Shown piece after piece: positions 9,310 through 17,834 of a stretch of DNA of 64,000 bases. The notes below the pieces were generated by a model that searched no databases, was not told the origin of the DNA, and saw only the letters and a program-made list of their open reading frames with translations. Numbering within the stretch: the first letter of the stretch is position 1; each line of letters opens with the position of its first letter. A program made the position numbers and the translations under genes. This DNA is from Pirellulales bacterium (GTDB taxonomy: Bacteria > Planctomycetota > Planctomycetia > Pirellulales > JALHPA01), in contig JANRLT010000033.1 in assembly GCA_033762255.1 (NCBI GenBank), positions 1 to 64,000 of the forward strand, read 5' to 3'.

Positions 9310-9406
9310 GATTGGTAGGCGAAGCGCGGGAGCGGAGGGGCAGGGGTGCGGAGGGGCGGGGGAGCGGGGGAGCGGGGGGAGGGGGCACGTGCGCAGCACT
9401 GGCCCC
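9310..9406 (+). repeat. G-rich tract and GTGC-GCA-GCAC hairpin
   Basis: From about 9328 to 9386 the plus strand consists largely of runs of four to six G separated by one to three bases (GGGG-C-GGGGG-AGC-GGGGG-AGC-GGGGGG-A-GGGGG), enough for a G-quadruplex. It ends in a nested palindrome at 9381-9406 sharing the core ACGTGCGCAGCACTG with the element at 6847-6873. No gene is supported between 9293 and 9493. Confidence 0.6.
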
Positions 9407-9493
9407 GCTGAAAGTGCGGACTGTGTGTAACAGTGTACTAGACATCTCGTGCAGTGGTTCTCAGATAAATAAATGGCGGCGTAAGTATCTCGG

Positions 9494-9967
9494 TCACCAT
9501 AACTCTTTACTGGAAATCGTATTTAACACAAATACACCTCTAGAAGTACATGGTTTAGCTCGGCTGTCGTAGTAATTAGTGTCATCATGTTCGGCTTCGA
9601 GCTTGAACACAATCGTGGTACCACGAATTTCAGTGACCGTGAATTTTAAATTCACGAATTGAGGATGAAAGCCAAAATAAGCACTAGCAGTTGGAGTTAG
9701 TTCCAAAGTAAGTTCTTCTTCATCGAACTCTGCTTCATCGATTAGCAAACCTCCCTCACATGCAAAGCAGCTTCCAACCATAAGACTTCCATTTATGGAA
9801 CAATGACGTATTTGAAACCATGCAATATCCGGATAGCTATCAGAGTCTATGTTTTTACATTTAGCGAAAATAGATAGATAGTTGTCATCAATGCAATATC
9901 CTCCCTTTACAAGTTTAAACGTCAACACACCATCTTGATGCAACATTTCAAGAGTGTTTTCTTGCAT
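9494..9967 (-). CDS. Small acidic cytoplasmic protein of unknown function
   Basis: 157 residues from the ATG at 9967, with AGGAG at 9976-9980 eight bases upstream. The gene is much richer in A+T than its neighbours. The product is acidic, has no signal peptide or membrane segment, and contains several cysteines (FAKCKNID, RHCSING, SCFACEGG). The composition resembles small stand-alone proteins of immunity or accessory type, but I recognise no family. It lies between a TadG-like gene and the DUF1549 gene and is not obviously in an operon with either. Confidence 0.6.
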   Translation of the reverse strand: MQENTLEMLHQDGVLTFKLVKGGYCIDDNYLSIFAKCKNIDSDSYPDIAWFQIRHCSINGSLMVGSCFACEGGLLIDEAEFDEEELTLELTPTASAYFGFHPQFVNLKFTVTEIRGTTIVFKLEAEHDDTNYYDSRAKPCTSRGVFVLNTISSKELW

Positions 9968-10023
9968 TGAGACAACTCCTACTCACTGTATTAATTTTTC
10001 CATTTGTAATTTGTAATTGATCC

Positions 10024-12660
10024 TCACTCCACGTACGCAAACTCATTCAAATTGAGGATCACCCGGCAAAGTTCCTCGAGCGACCGCTCCGCCAGTAGCT
10101 TTTCGCAAATTGCCAGTTCCGCCGCGTCCGCCTCGCGTTGCAAGGCCAGTGAAAACGCTGTTTGAATCTGCCGGATAGTATCGGGGCGTCCTGGTTCGCT
10201 ATTGGTCGTCTCCTCCGCCACCCGCCGGGCAAAGGCCCGCGCCGCCTCCACCGCCAACGGGCTATTTAACAGGCTGAACGCTTGTGTCGGCACCGTCGAA
10301 ACATTGCGCCGCGCGCAAGAGACACTATTATCCGGCAAGTCCAACACTTCCATTAGCGGTACTCGCACGGTTCGCTTTTGAATGAGAAACACGCTCCGCG
10401 CCCCTTGCTCCGCCGCTGGCGAGGGATACCACCCCTTGGTCTTCTCCGCATTGTCGTCCAAAAACGCCGGATTCGCTTCCAGCACTTCTGTGGGCAAGTC
10501 CGGCCACACCGGAGCTCCCCCGGTTTTATCCGTTAGCAGACCGCTGGTTTGCAACAGGGCGTCCCGCAGTTGCTCGGCCGTCAATCGCCGCGGATTACGC
10601 AGGGGATACGCCGCTTCTCCATAAGTGGATGTCTGACAATAGGTTGCGCTGGTGGCTATGTGACGCACCAGTTGTTTCACCGACCAATTTTCCTTTATAA
10701 AACGGTCGGCTAGGTAATCTAATAGCTCTTGATCAACCGGCCGCGATCCCGCCAGTCCAAAATCGTTGGGCGTGGCCACCAGCGGCTGCCCCAGCATTTG
10801 CAGCCAGACACGATTGACCATCACCCGTGCGGTGAGGGGATTTGTGGGGGAGGCGATCCAATTCGCCAGGGCCAGCCGCCTGCCGGTAGTACGCCCATGA
10901 GCCGGAGTGGAAATGCTGGCGGGTTGGGGATCTAGAACGGAAATAAATCCCGGTTGCACAGCGGCCTGGGGCGATATGTGGTCGCCGTTGGCCAGGACAT
11001 GCAGCGTGGGGACTTCCGCCGGTTGATCCGTCATGAGCAGGCCCAACGTGGGCTGGAGTCGTTCACTATCAATCGCGGCAATTTTTTCCCGTGTGGCGGC
11101 CAATGCCGCCTCGCGGGTGGCTTTGGCCGAGTCGGTTTCTCCTTCGGGAGCTTTTTCGTGCTTGGTCAGTTCGTCCCGCAAAGGCTGCAGGCGTTCGTCC
11201 AGGGCGGCGTTGTGCTGATTTTGCGCGTCTTGTTCCGCGGCCAGGTCCAACGGCAGGTCGTCGGCAAATTTGACCGCGGCAAAGAATGACCGCAGGCGGT
11301 AATGGTCGGCATGCAAGAGCGGATCGTATTTGTGGTCGTGGCAGCGGCAACAACTAAGGGTCAGACCCAGAAACGCGCTGCCGGTGGTCTCGGTCAGGTC
11401 GGCTAATAACTCGGCCCGGCTGCGGTCTTGTTCATTAAACAGCGGCGCGGCATTGTCAAAGGGGCCTAATCGCAGATAGCCCGTCGCCAAGAGAAAATCT
11501 TGTTCGGCGGGGGATTGCGGCGGACCAGCCAGCAGTTCGTCCCCGGCAAGCTGCTCGCGGATGAATTGATCGTACGGTTTATCAGCGTTAAAAGAGCGGA
11601 TCACATAATCACGATAGCGCCACGCCTGGGGGCGAAATTCGTCCCAGTCAAAACCGTTACTGTCGCTATAACGAACCACATCCAGCCACATACGGGCAAA
11701 ATGCTCGCCATAGCGGGGACTGGACAGTAAATCATCGACCAGAGCCTCGCACACTTGTCTAGTTGCGACAGAATCCTGTTTGGCTGACTGGTCCGCCTGC
11801 TCAAATTTCTCCATCCATCCACGCAGTTGCTCCGGCGTGGGAGGCAATCCCGTTAGATCTAAATAGAGTCGCCGGATCAACGTGCGGGCGTCGGCCCGTG
11901 GCGGGGGAGGAATTTTTTGTTCGACCAGTCGCGTAAAAGTCCATTGATCGATGTCGTTAACGATCCAGGGATTCACATGACGTGGCACGGGTTGCGGCAG
12001 AACTGGCTTTAAGGACCATAGATCGAGCCGTTCTCCCAAAAACCGCACCGTGACGGGATTTTGCGGATTTTCCAAGGCACTACCGGCTGTGGCCACAGCC
12101 TCGCCGGGCGAGGTAGCTTGCGCCGTATTTTGAGGATCCCCCTGCGGCATTGGGTTCCCGTTTTCCCGCACAACCTCTTCCGCCGGCCATGCCGCGCCAT
12201 CCCTGATCCATTGTTCCAATAACGTGATTTCCTTAACCGATAACTTTTCCTTGGGCGGCATTTTTAGGTCCACGTTGGCGTGGTTGATCGCCGTAAGGAG
12301 CAGCGATTTTTCCACCGAACCAGGGACCACCGAGGGGCCGTTGTCTCCTCCCGCCAAAGCCGCGTCACGCGTATCCAGCCGCAACCCCCCTTCGGCTTTT
12401 TCCGCGCCGTGACAGGCAAAACACCGACTAGCCAAGAGCGGCCGCACCTGCTGGACAAACTGCCGCACTTGCGCGGGCGTGTAATCTTTTTCTTGGGGAA
12501 CCTCCGAACTGGCCATGGAGGCGTTATTTGCAGAGTCGGCCGCCGGTTCGACCGCTGCGTCTTCAGCGATGGCCACCGCGAAAAGAAAAAGACCGCTACC
12601 GTAAAAAATCAGCAGTGCCAGCCAAAAATTGTATCCCAGGTGATGAAGATATTTGCTCAT
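10024..12660 (-). CDS. PSCyt1-DUF1549-DUF1553 protein (planctomycete cytochrome c family)
   Basis: 878 residues from the ATG at 12660. A signal segment (LALLIFYGSGLFLFAVAIA) is followed by a cytochrome-c-like domain with one haem c motif CFACH, about residues 70-130. Next comes a DUF1549 domain (DARTLIRRLYLDLTGLPPT) and, towards the C-terminus, DUF1553 (NPLTARVMVNRVWLQMLG; RRLTAEQLRDALLQTSG). The coiled, charged middle around residues 480-530 (LRDELTKHEKAPEGE) is usual for the family. These proteins are abundant in Planctomycetes, periplasmic and of unproven function, and almost always pair with a DUF1501 gene, as here: ATG and the DUF1501 stop overlap in ATGA, implying translational coupling. 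Confidence 0.93.
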   Translation of the reverse strand: MSKYLHHLGYNFWLALLIFYGSGLFLFAVAIAEDAAVEPAADSANNASMASSEVPQEKDYTPAQVRQFVQQVRPLLASRCFACHGAEKAEGGLRLDTRDAALAGGDNGPSVVPGSVEKSLLLTAINHANVDLKMPPKEKLSVKEITLLEQWIRDGAAWPAEEVVRENGNPMPQGDPQNTAQATSPGEAVATAGSALENPQNPVTVRFLGERLDLWSLKPVLPQPVPRHVNPWIVNDIDQWTFTRLVEQKIPPPPRADARTLIRRLYLDLTGLPPTPEQLRGWMEKFEQADQSAKQDSVATRQVCEALVDDLLSSPRYGEHFARMWLDVVRYSDSNGFDWDEFRPQAWRYRDYVIRSFNADKPYDQFIREQLAGDELLAGPPQSPAEQDFLLATGYLRLGPFDNAAPLFNEQDRSRAELLADLTETTGSAFLGLTLSCCRCHDHKYDPLLHADHYRLRSFFAAVKFADDLPLDLAAEQDAQNQHNAALDERLQPLRDELTKHEKAPEGETDSAKATREAALAATREKIAAIDSERLQPTLGLLMTDQPAEVPTLHVLANGDHISPQAAVQPGFISVLDPQPASISTPAHGRTTGRRLALANWIASPTNPLTARVMVNRVWLQMLGQPLVATPNDFGLAGSRPVDQELLDYLADRFIKENWSVKQLVRHIATSATYCQTSTYGEAAYPLRNPRRLTAEQLRDALLQTSGLLTDKTGGAPVWPDLPTEVLEANPAFLDDNAEKTKGWYPSPAAEQGARSVFLIQKRTVRVPLMEVLDLPDNSVSCARRNVSTVPTQAFSLLNSPLAVEAARAFARRVAEETTNSEPGRPDTIRQIQTAFSLALQREADAAELAICEKLLAERSLEELCRVILNLNEFAYVE

Positions 12661-14168
12661 GCCAGCACCCCCGGAATAATTTTTGCGCTTCCCGCCACGC
12701 CGGTCAGCCGTTCGTCCCGGCCGCTGGTCGTAAAAAACAAATCGTCGCAGTGCAGGCCCAATGCCGCTAAAATGGTGGCGTGCAAATCGCGAAAATGGAT
12801 TGGTTGGTCCACCGCCATGTAGCCCAGTTCGTCGGTCGCGCCGATCCGCTGGCCCGGCTTTACCCCGCCCCCTGCCATCCAAATGGTAAACCCCGCGGAA
12901 TTATGGTTGCGGCCGTTGTTCCCCTGCATGAGCGGTGTGCGGCCAAATTCGCTGGCCCAGATCACCAGCGTCTCGTCCAAGAGGCCGCGCTGCGAGAGAT
13001 CCTCGAGCAGGGCGGCCACGGGTTGATCGGTCCAGAGCGCGCGGGGCGTGTGGTTTTTTGTCAGGCTGTCATGCGCGTCCCAGCCATCCTTGTCCGGCAT
13101 ATCGTACAACTGGACAAAGCGCACGCCACGCTCGACCAACCGCCGGGCCAGCAGGCATTTGCGGCCAAAATTGCGGGTCCGTTCTTCGCCATGATCCAGG
13201 CCATAAGCGGTTTGCGTGGCGGCGGTTTCCTCGGCCAGGTTTCCCACCGCCAGCGCGCTGGCCTGCATGCGGTACGACAATTCATAACTGGCCAGCCGGG
13301 CGTCAAATTCGGTAAAGCCCTGCCGTGTCTGGCGATGACGCAAATTTAATTCGCGCAAGGCATCCAAACTGGCGCGCTGCCCCGGGGCAAATTCCTCCGG
13401 CGGCAAGAGGTCCAGCACCGGCGTCCCCTGGTCCCGCAGCCGGGTCGGCTGAAACGCCGCCGGCAAAAAACCATTGGTGTAATTATTCGCCCCGCCCAGC
13501 GGCCCCGCGTCAAACAGCACCACGTAACCGGGCAAGTCTTGATTTTCCGATCCCAAGCCATAGGTGGTCCAGCTACCCAGGCTTGCCTTTCCGGCGCGGA
13601 CATCGCCCGTGTGCAACTGATAACTGGCGGGGGCGTGATTGTTAGAATCCGCCTGCAGGGAATGAATCAAGCAAAGTTTGTCCACATGTTTGGCCACATG
13701 GGGGAAAAGCTCGCTCACCCATAGGCCGCTTTGGCCATACTGGCTCCACTTGTAGGGGCTAGCCAACAGTTCTTCCTTGCAACCGTGGGTGACATTGGCA
13801 AATTTGGTCGCGGCGATGGCGGATTTAATGGAATCCGGCAGCGGCTGGCCGTTTAGCTTTTGCAACGTGGGCTTGTAATCAAACGTGTCGATCTGCGATG
13901 GCCCCCCGACCATAAAGAGAAAAATAACCGACTTGGCCCGTGGGTTAAAATGGGGCGGGCGGGGGGCATAGGGACGGAGCGGGTCGATGACGGGCTGCCG
14001 GGCGGCCCCGTGCGCGGGTGGGGTTGCGGTGCCCGCAGTGGTAGGTGTTCCGGTATCCGCCGCACGAACCTGGGCCGAGGCCAACGCCGAATACGCCAGC
14101 GCGCCAAAGCCACAGCCCAGGCGGGAAAGGAAATCGCGGCGGGAAGGGGGGAGCATAGAGAAAGGCAT
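12657..14168 (-). CDS. DUF1501 protein with Tat signal (sulfatase-like fold)
   Basis: 503 residues from the ATG at 14168; an ATG at 14156 and a GTG at 14186 are alternatives, and none has a clear ribosome binding site. The N-terminus holds a twin-arginine signal (SRRDFLSRLGCGFGALAYSA), so the folded protein should leave through Tat. Family motifs include VIFLFMVGGPSQIDTFDYKP, NHAPASYQLHTG, WASEFGRTPLMQG and GRNHNSAGF. DUF1501 has the alkaline phosphatase/sulfatase superfold in general, but its activity is not established. First gene of a two-gene unit with the PSCyt/DUF1549 gene. Two tatA genes occur at 35 kb. Confidence 0.92.
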   Translation of the reverse strand: MPFSMLPPSRRDFLSRLGCGFGALAYSALASAQVRAADTGTPTTAGTATPPAHGAARQPVIDPLRPYAPRPPHFNPRAKSVIFLFMVGGPSQIDTFDYKPTLQKLNGQPLPDSIKSAIAATKFANVTHGCKEELLASPYKWSQYGQSGLWVSELFPHVAKHVDKLCLIHSLQADSNNHAPASYQLHTGDVRAGKASLGSWTTYGLGSENQDLPGYVVLFDAGPLGGANNYTNGFLPAAFQPTRLRDQGTPVLDLLPPEEFAPGQRASLDALRELNLRHRQTRQGFTEFDARLASYELSYRMQASALAVGNLAEETAATQTAYGLDHGEERTRNFGRKCLLARRLVERGVRFVQLYDMPDKDGWDAHDSLTKNHTPRALWTDQPVAALLEDLSQRGLLDETLVIWASEFGRTPLMQGNNGRNHNSAGFTIWMAGGGVKPGQRIGATDELGYMAVDQPIHFRDLHATILAALGLHCDDLFFTTSGRDERLTGVAGSAKIIPGVLA

Positions 14169-14304
14169 GGGGTTAAGGTTAAGCACGGCTTATCTTGAGG
14201 GGAGAATATTGATATTATCCAGGAAACTAAATTGACTTTAAAGAGCGATTTGTAAAAAATGGCTTGATTGCAGCATGAGGAAAAATCTTTTTTAGCCAAA
14301 ATTC

Positions 14305-15705
14305 ATGACAATAGCACTAAGCTCCACAAGCAAATATGCTTCTGAATCCGCCTTGCCTGGGGGAGTTGAACGCTATTTTGACACCCTTGTACTCATACTA
14401 AAACAGATTAGAGATAACGATTCTACATCCGAGGGGTTAGTGGATTGGATGATGCGGCAATTCCCACAAGTAACTAGCCGCTCCGCTATCAATTCCCAAT
14501 TGTCCACACTCGCCAGACTAGAATTATGGACACAAGTACACGATATTTGCAAACTCACCCCGACTGGCACAGCGTTGTTATCAACATACGAAACGAATAT
14601 AGCGAACGCACAACAAATGATCATCGACCTTAAATATTCCATTTGCTTGGGTTATGCCGAGTTATTGGAATGCTTGAGTAGCGGTCCTAAAAGTTCAGAG
14701 GAACTAAGTAATCATTTGACACAAACTTTAGATGTGAATTGGACTAGCCCAAATCAATCTAGCTTTCGCATGTATTGGCTAAGAAGCTTAGGGTGTGTGG
14801 AACGTGAAGGCACCGAATATCGCTTGACCGAAGCCGGTTTTAACGCTTACCGGCGATTGCAAGTCGCCAACGAAATCAGTGCCAACTGTAATTCAGTCCC
14901 TGCGAAAACTGAAATAGAACTACTGCACCCGCCGTATGGGCAATCAGTACAGGAATTAGCGGATCGGTTGCAGAGCATGGCCACGATCGGAGGTGATGGC
15001 CGGGATTTCGAGGTGGTAACGGAAGCCGCATTTCAATTTCTCGGCTTCGACACGCAACTAATCAGCGGATCGGGAAATCCCGATGTGCTGATTTTTGCGA
15101 ACATGGGGGAAAAATCGTATCGAGTGGTAATTGACTCCAAAAGTCGTACATCAGGAATAGTTCAGCAAAACGATGTGCACATTAATGTACTGTTACAACA
15201 AAAACAACGAGCGAGTGCTGATTTTGTAATGGTGCTGGGCGCTGCTTTTGCTGGAGGAAACTTGGAAGAATTCGCGAAATCCCATCAAGTGCGGCTGCTA
15301 AGCGTTCCAGAACTACACGAGTTGCTCATCGCACACGCCAGATCCGCTTTTACGCTAGACGGTCTACGCCAGTTATTTGATGGTGGCGGCAAAACTGACG
15401 AAAGCGTATTGAGCGATTTACTTAGTCAATCAGAAAGTCAAGGAGAGTTGATGCAAATTGCATATAAAGTTTTCGCCGCAGTTTTAAAATATCAGGATCG
15501 ACCAGGCGCATTGCATACGGATTCCTTATTTTTCATTTTAGGCTGCGAACATCCTTTATCCACGATTCGCATGACTGTGGACTTTCTCACGTCCGAACTT
15601 ATCTGTGGCTTGGGAGTTACACGCGGCGAGAGTTTGTATACTCGCGTATCCACACAAACCCTACTGAGAAAACTTGCGCAAATTAGTCGTGCAATGAGCG
15701 GCTGA
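14305..15705 (+). CDS. Lone restriction-endonuclease-like protein (winged helix + PD-(D/E)XK)
   Basis: 466 residues, AT-rich compared with its neighbours. Residues 20-95 and about 115-185 look like two winged-helix units (SRSAINSQLSTLARLELW...LTPTGTALL; YWLRSLGCVEREGTEYRLTE). From about residue 230 a nuclease-like core appears: DFEVVTEAAFQFLGF, then GSGNPDVLIF and, about 15 residues later, VVIDSKSR. The spacing and order E...PD...DSK fit a PD-(D/E)XK nuclease with D in place of the usual E. The helix-rich C-terminus is unassigned. This architecture recalls FokI-type and Mrr-type enzymes. No methyltransferase is adjacent, so it could be modification-dependent, an orphan, or not a defence enzyme at all. 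Confidence 0.65.
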   Translation: MTIALSSTSKYASESALPGGVERYFDTLVLILKQIRDNDSTSEGLVDWMMRQFPQVTSRSAINSQLSTLARLELWTQVHDICKLTPTGTALLSTYETNIANAQQMIIDLKYSICLGYAELLECLSSGPKSSEELSNHLTQTLDVNWTSPNQSSFRMYWLRSLGCVEREGTEYRLTEAGFNAYRRLQVANEISANCNSVPAKTEIELLHPPYGQSVQELADRLQSMATIGGDGRDFEVVTEAAFQFLGFDTQLISGSGNPDVLIFANMGEKSYRVVIDSKSRTSGIVQQNDVHINVLLQQKQRASADFVMVLGAAFAGGNLEEFAKSHQVRLLSVPELHELLIAHARSAFTLDGLRQLFDGGGKTDESVLSDLLSQSESQGELMQIAYKVFAAVLKYQDRPGALHTDSLFFILGCEHPLSTIRMTVDFLTSELICGLGVTRGESLYTRVSTQTLLRKLAQISRAMSG

Positions 15706-15837
15706 ATGAAAATGATACCCATCTGACTTAAAGTTAATCTTGGTACTGTCCGAGAATACGCAGCGGGTACCGGGAGCCTAGGCGAAAGTGATTGTGTTAT
15801 CCTAGACTTAAACTCCGATCAAAACACCCGCGCCCGG

Positions 15838-17409
15838 CTAAGTCACCATTCGGCGGACTAGACCTTTTGTGTAGACACATATGCCCAGCAACACCCCCAT
15901 CGCCAGCAACGCTCCCACGCCCGGCTCTGGCACCGCCGTCAGGTACACGTTGGGTATTTCGATCGTTTGCACGGTATTGGCCGGAAACCACAGCCGGACT
16001 TGGCCGTTACTGACTGTCAGATTATCGTAAGGGCGATAAAACTCATTTCCCCCGGTGATGGTGCGCCAGTACTTTGCGGGACCATCCGCCACGCTGGCAA
16101 AATCGTCTAAGGAAAACGTGATCCATTGCGGCGTGCCGTAGTTCGTGACGACCAGCACCAGCTTATTCGCCACGGGATCATAGGCGGTGACCGTGTTTCC
16201 GTCCCCGCTATCCAGGATCGTCATGCCTGGCCGGATATGCCGCGTGTATTGGGCCAGTACAAAGTACTTGGGATTGGCATTGCCGATCCAGTTGTCCCCG
16301 GGATTGCTCTGCACCAACCCCCAACCGCCACTGTCAAATGGCTGCCAATACGACCAGGCCGTCATTTGCAACCAACGAAAGTCGAGATTTAAATTCGAAG
16401 CCAGGGACATTCCGCTGGCGTCGCTTTCGCCATATTCCGAATTCCACAGTTCCTTCCCGGCAATCGCCGCGTGTAGCAAATCCCGCCGGCCCCCGCCGTA
16501 TTGATAACCATGCACATTCACGCGCCCCACGGCGGATCGCGTCATTGAGTCAAACGAATTCCACGTGGTCGTCGCCTGGTCAAAATAGGACTCGTCGGAA
16601 GCCGCGATCACCGTGTTCGTCAGACCCCGGGCATTAAGTTCATTGCGCAAATGGTTAATCACCGTGGCTTGGGTGGAGCGGTCAAAATGCGCCCCCTCCT
16701 GGGTGCCATTGGCCACCCACCAATTGGCGGAAGGTTCATTAAATGGCGCAACCGAGTCAAACGTGATCCCCCAATTGTCTTTGGCCCGCTTGGCGACCGT
16801 CGCCATATACACGGCGTGTTGCTGGTGGTTCCAGGACTGCAGATTGTCGGTCGCGCCGGTCGGGCTGCCAGAGGGATTGTGGTTGTACAGCATCCACCAC
16901 ATCGGCGAATTGGAAAACAACTCAAAATGATTCACGCCGCGGGCTTTGGCAAACTGTAGCATCGACCGTTGGTTTCCGTCCAGGTTCCAGTTCCAGCTGG
17001 ATGACGCGGGGTCGGTGCTATTCCAGTTCAGCCAGTAGCCCTGAATTTGTTTAAATGGGGGGATATTTGGCGAAGCGACCATCCGCTCGCCATTGGCGGG
17101 GACGTTACTGCTGGCCCCCAAGTTGTAGCGGACAATATTCAAATTCAAACCGGGAAGCTGCTGCCCATTAAGCGTTGTCGTTTGGGGAGTAAACAGGATA
17201 TTTGCCAGATCGGTCCGCCTGCCAAAAACATTGGCCCACCACGCCAGTGACGTGCCCCAACCGTCCCAAGTTCCCCGGTTCGACTGGCTATCGATGCGGG
17301 TTGTATAGTCGGCCCGCGCCGCCGCTGGCGGACACAGCAGACTAAGGATGCCCACGATTACCCCCACGGGCAAGAGACGTGAGGGATTTTTTAGCAGGAG
17401 GTGAATCAT
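15838..17409 (-). CDS. GH30-family glycoside hydrolase with PEP-CTERM anchor
   Basis: 523 residues with a signal peptide (LLPVGVIVGILSLLCPPAAARA). The mature part opens GTWDGWGTSLAWWANVFG, typical of GH30 endo-galactanase-like and glucosylceramidase-like enzymes. The acid/base Glu is in FNEPSANWW near residue 225 and the nucleophile Glu in WNSEYGESDASG near residue 325. A C-terminal beta-sandwich (about 400-490) precedes VPEPG, a hydrophobic helix and a basic tail RRMVT, a PEP-CTERM sorting signal, so the enzyme is probably processed by exosortase and surface associated. Substrate not determinable; beta-1,6-galactan is one option in the family. It lies upstream on the map of a GH32 gene on the same strand. 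Confidence 0.88.
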   Translation of the reverse strand: MIHLLLKNPSRLLPVGVIVGILSLLCPPAAARADYTTRIDSQSNRGTWDGWGTSLAWWANVFGRRTDLANILFTPQTTTLNGQQLPGLNLNIVRYNLGASSNVPANGERMVASPNIPPFKQIQGYWLNWNSTDPASSSWNWNLDGNQRSMLQFAKARGVNHFELFSNSPMWWMLYNHNPSGSPTGATDNLQSWNHQQHAVYMATVAKRAKDNWGITFDSVAPFNEPSANWWVANGTQEGAHFDRSTQATVINHLRNELNARGLTNTVIAASDESYFDQATTTWNSFDSMTRSAVGRVNVHGYQYGGGRRDLLHAAIAGKELWNSEYGESDASGMSLASNLNLDFRWLQMTAWSYWQPFDSGGWGLVQSNPGDNWIGNANPKYFVLAQYTRHIRPGMTILDSGDGNTVTAYDPVANKLVLVVTNYGTPQWITFSLDDFASVADGPAKYWRTITGGNEFYRPYDNLTVSNGQVRLWFPANTVQTIEIPNVYLTAVPEPGVGALLAMGVLLGICVYTKGLVRRMVT

Positions 17410-17830
17410 TAATGCGGCCTATTGAATGGAGATAAGAATGGCGGGAAATTGGGGGGATGTAACAGGCCTGGTATAAAAACTGTTACTCTTGTAAAAACAA
17501 TCAACATTGCCAAAAAATCTCAAACATGATTGCACGGGGCCCTTAGACGCGGCAACTTTCAAAAAAGTTCCCCAACCGCAATGATAAACAAATTCCATCA
17601 TAGCCCAAATCATGGTTGAAATATCCAAAAATCCTTGAAAAACCTGGTCGCATTATTTTTTACCACGAGAGAACAAAAACGCGGGGTTGACCAGGACATC
17701 CCTCGCCAGAAATAACAGTGTGCCCCATTTCTGACCCGCTGTTAGACTGGATGAATAACCAATTCTGACCAATATCCGCGCCGCACATCCGGGGAGAGCC
17801 AGGGCTAAAACGCTTTGTCATGGCAAAGCC
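17410..17830. other. Intergenic region between GH32 and GH30 genes
   Basis: About 420 bases containing the GH30 promoter and the GH32 3' end. A GTAG hairpin lies at its right edge. The rest is AT-rich with no supported gene. Confidence 0.5.
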
Positions 17831-17834
17831 CTAC
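17801..17834 (-). repeat. GTAG-headed hairpin overlapping the GH32 stop codon
   Basis: On the minus strand the sequence is GTAGGGCTTTGCC-ATGA-CAAAGCG-TTTT-AGCCCT. The arms AGGGCT/AGCCCT and CTTTG/CAAAG form a nested stem. The TAG of GTAG is the stop codon of the GH32 gene. Confidence 0.7.

Noticed and set aside
12661-12882. N-terminal extension of the PSCyt/DUF1549 protein
   Set aside because: It lies inside the DUF1501 coding region and would precede the signal peptide; the ATGA overlap at 12657-12660 gives a better start.
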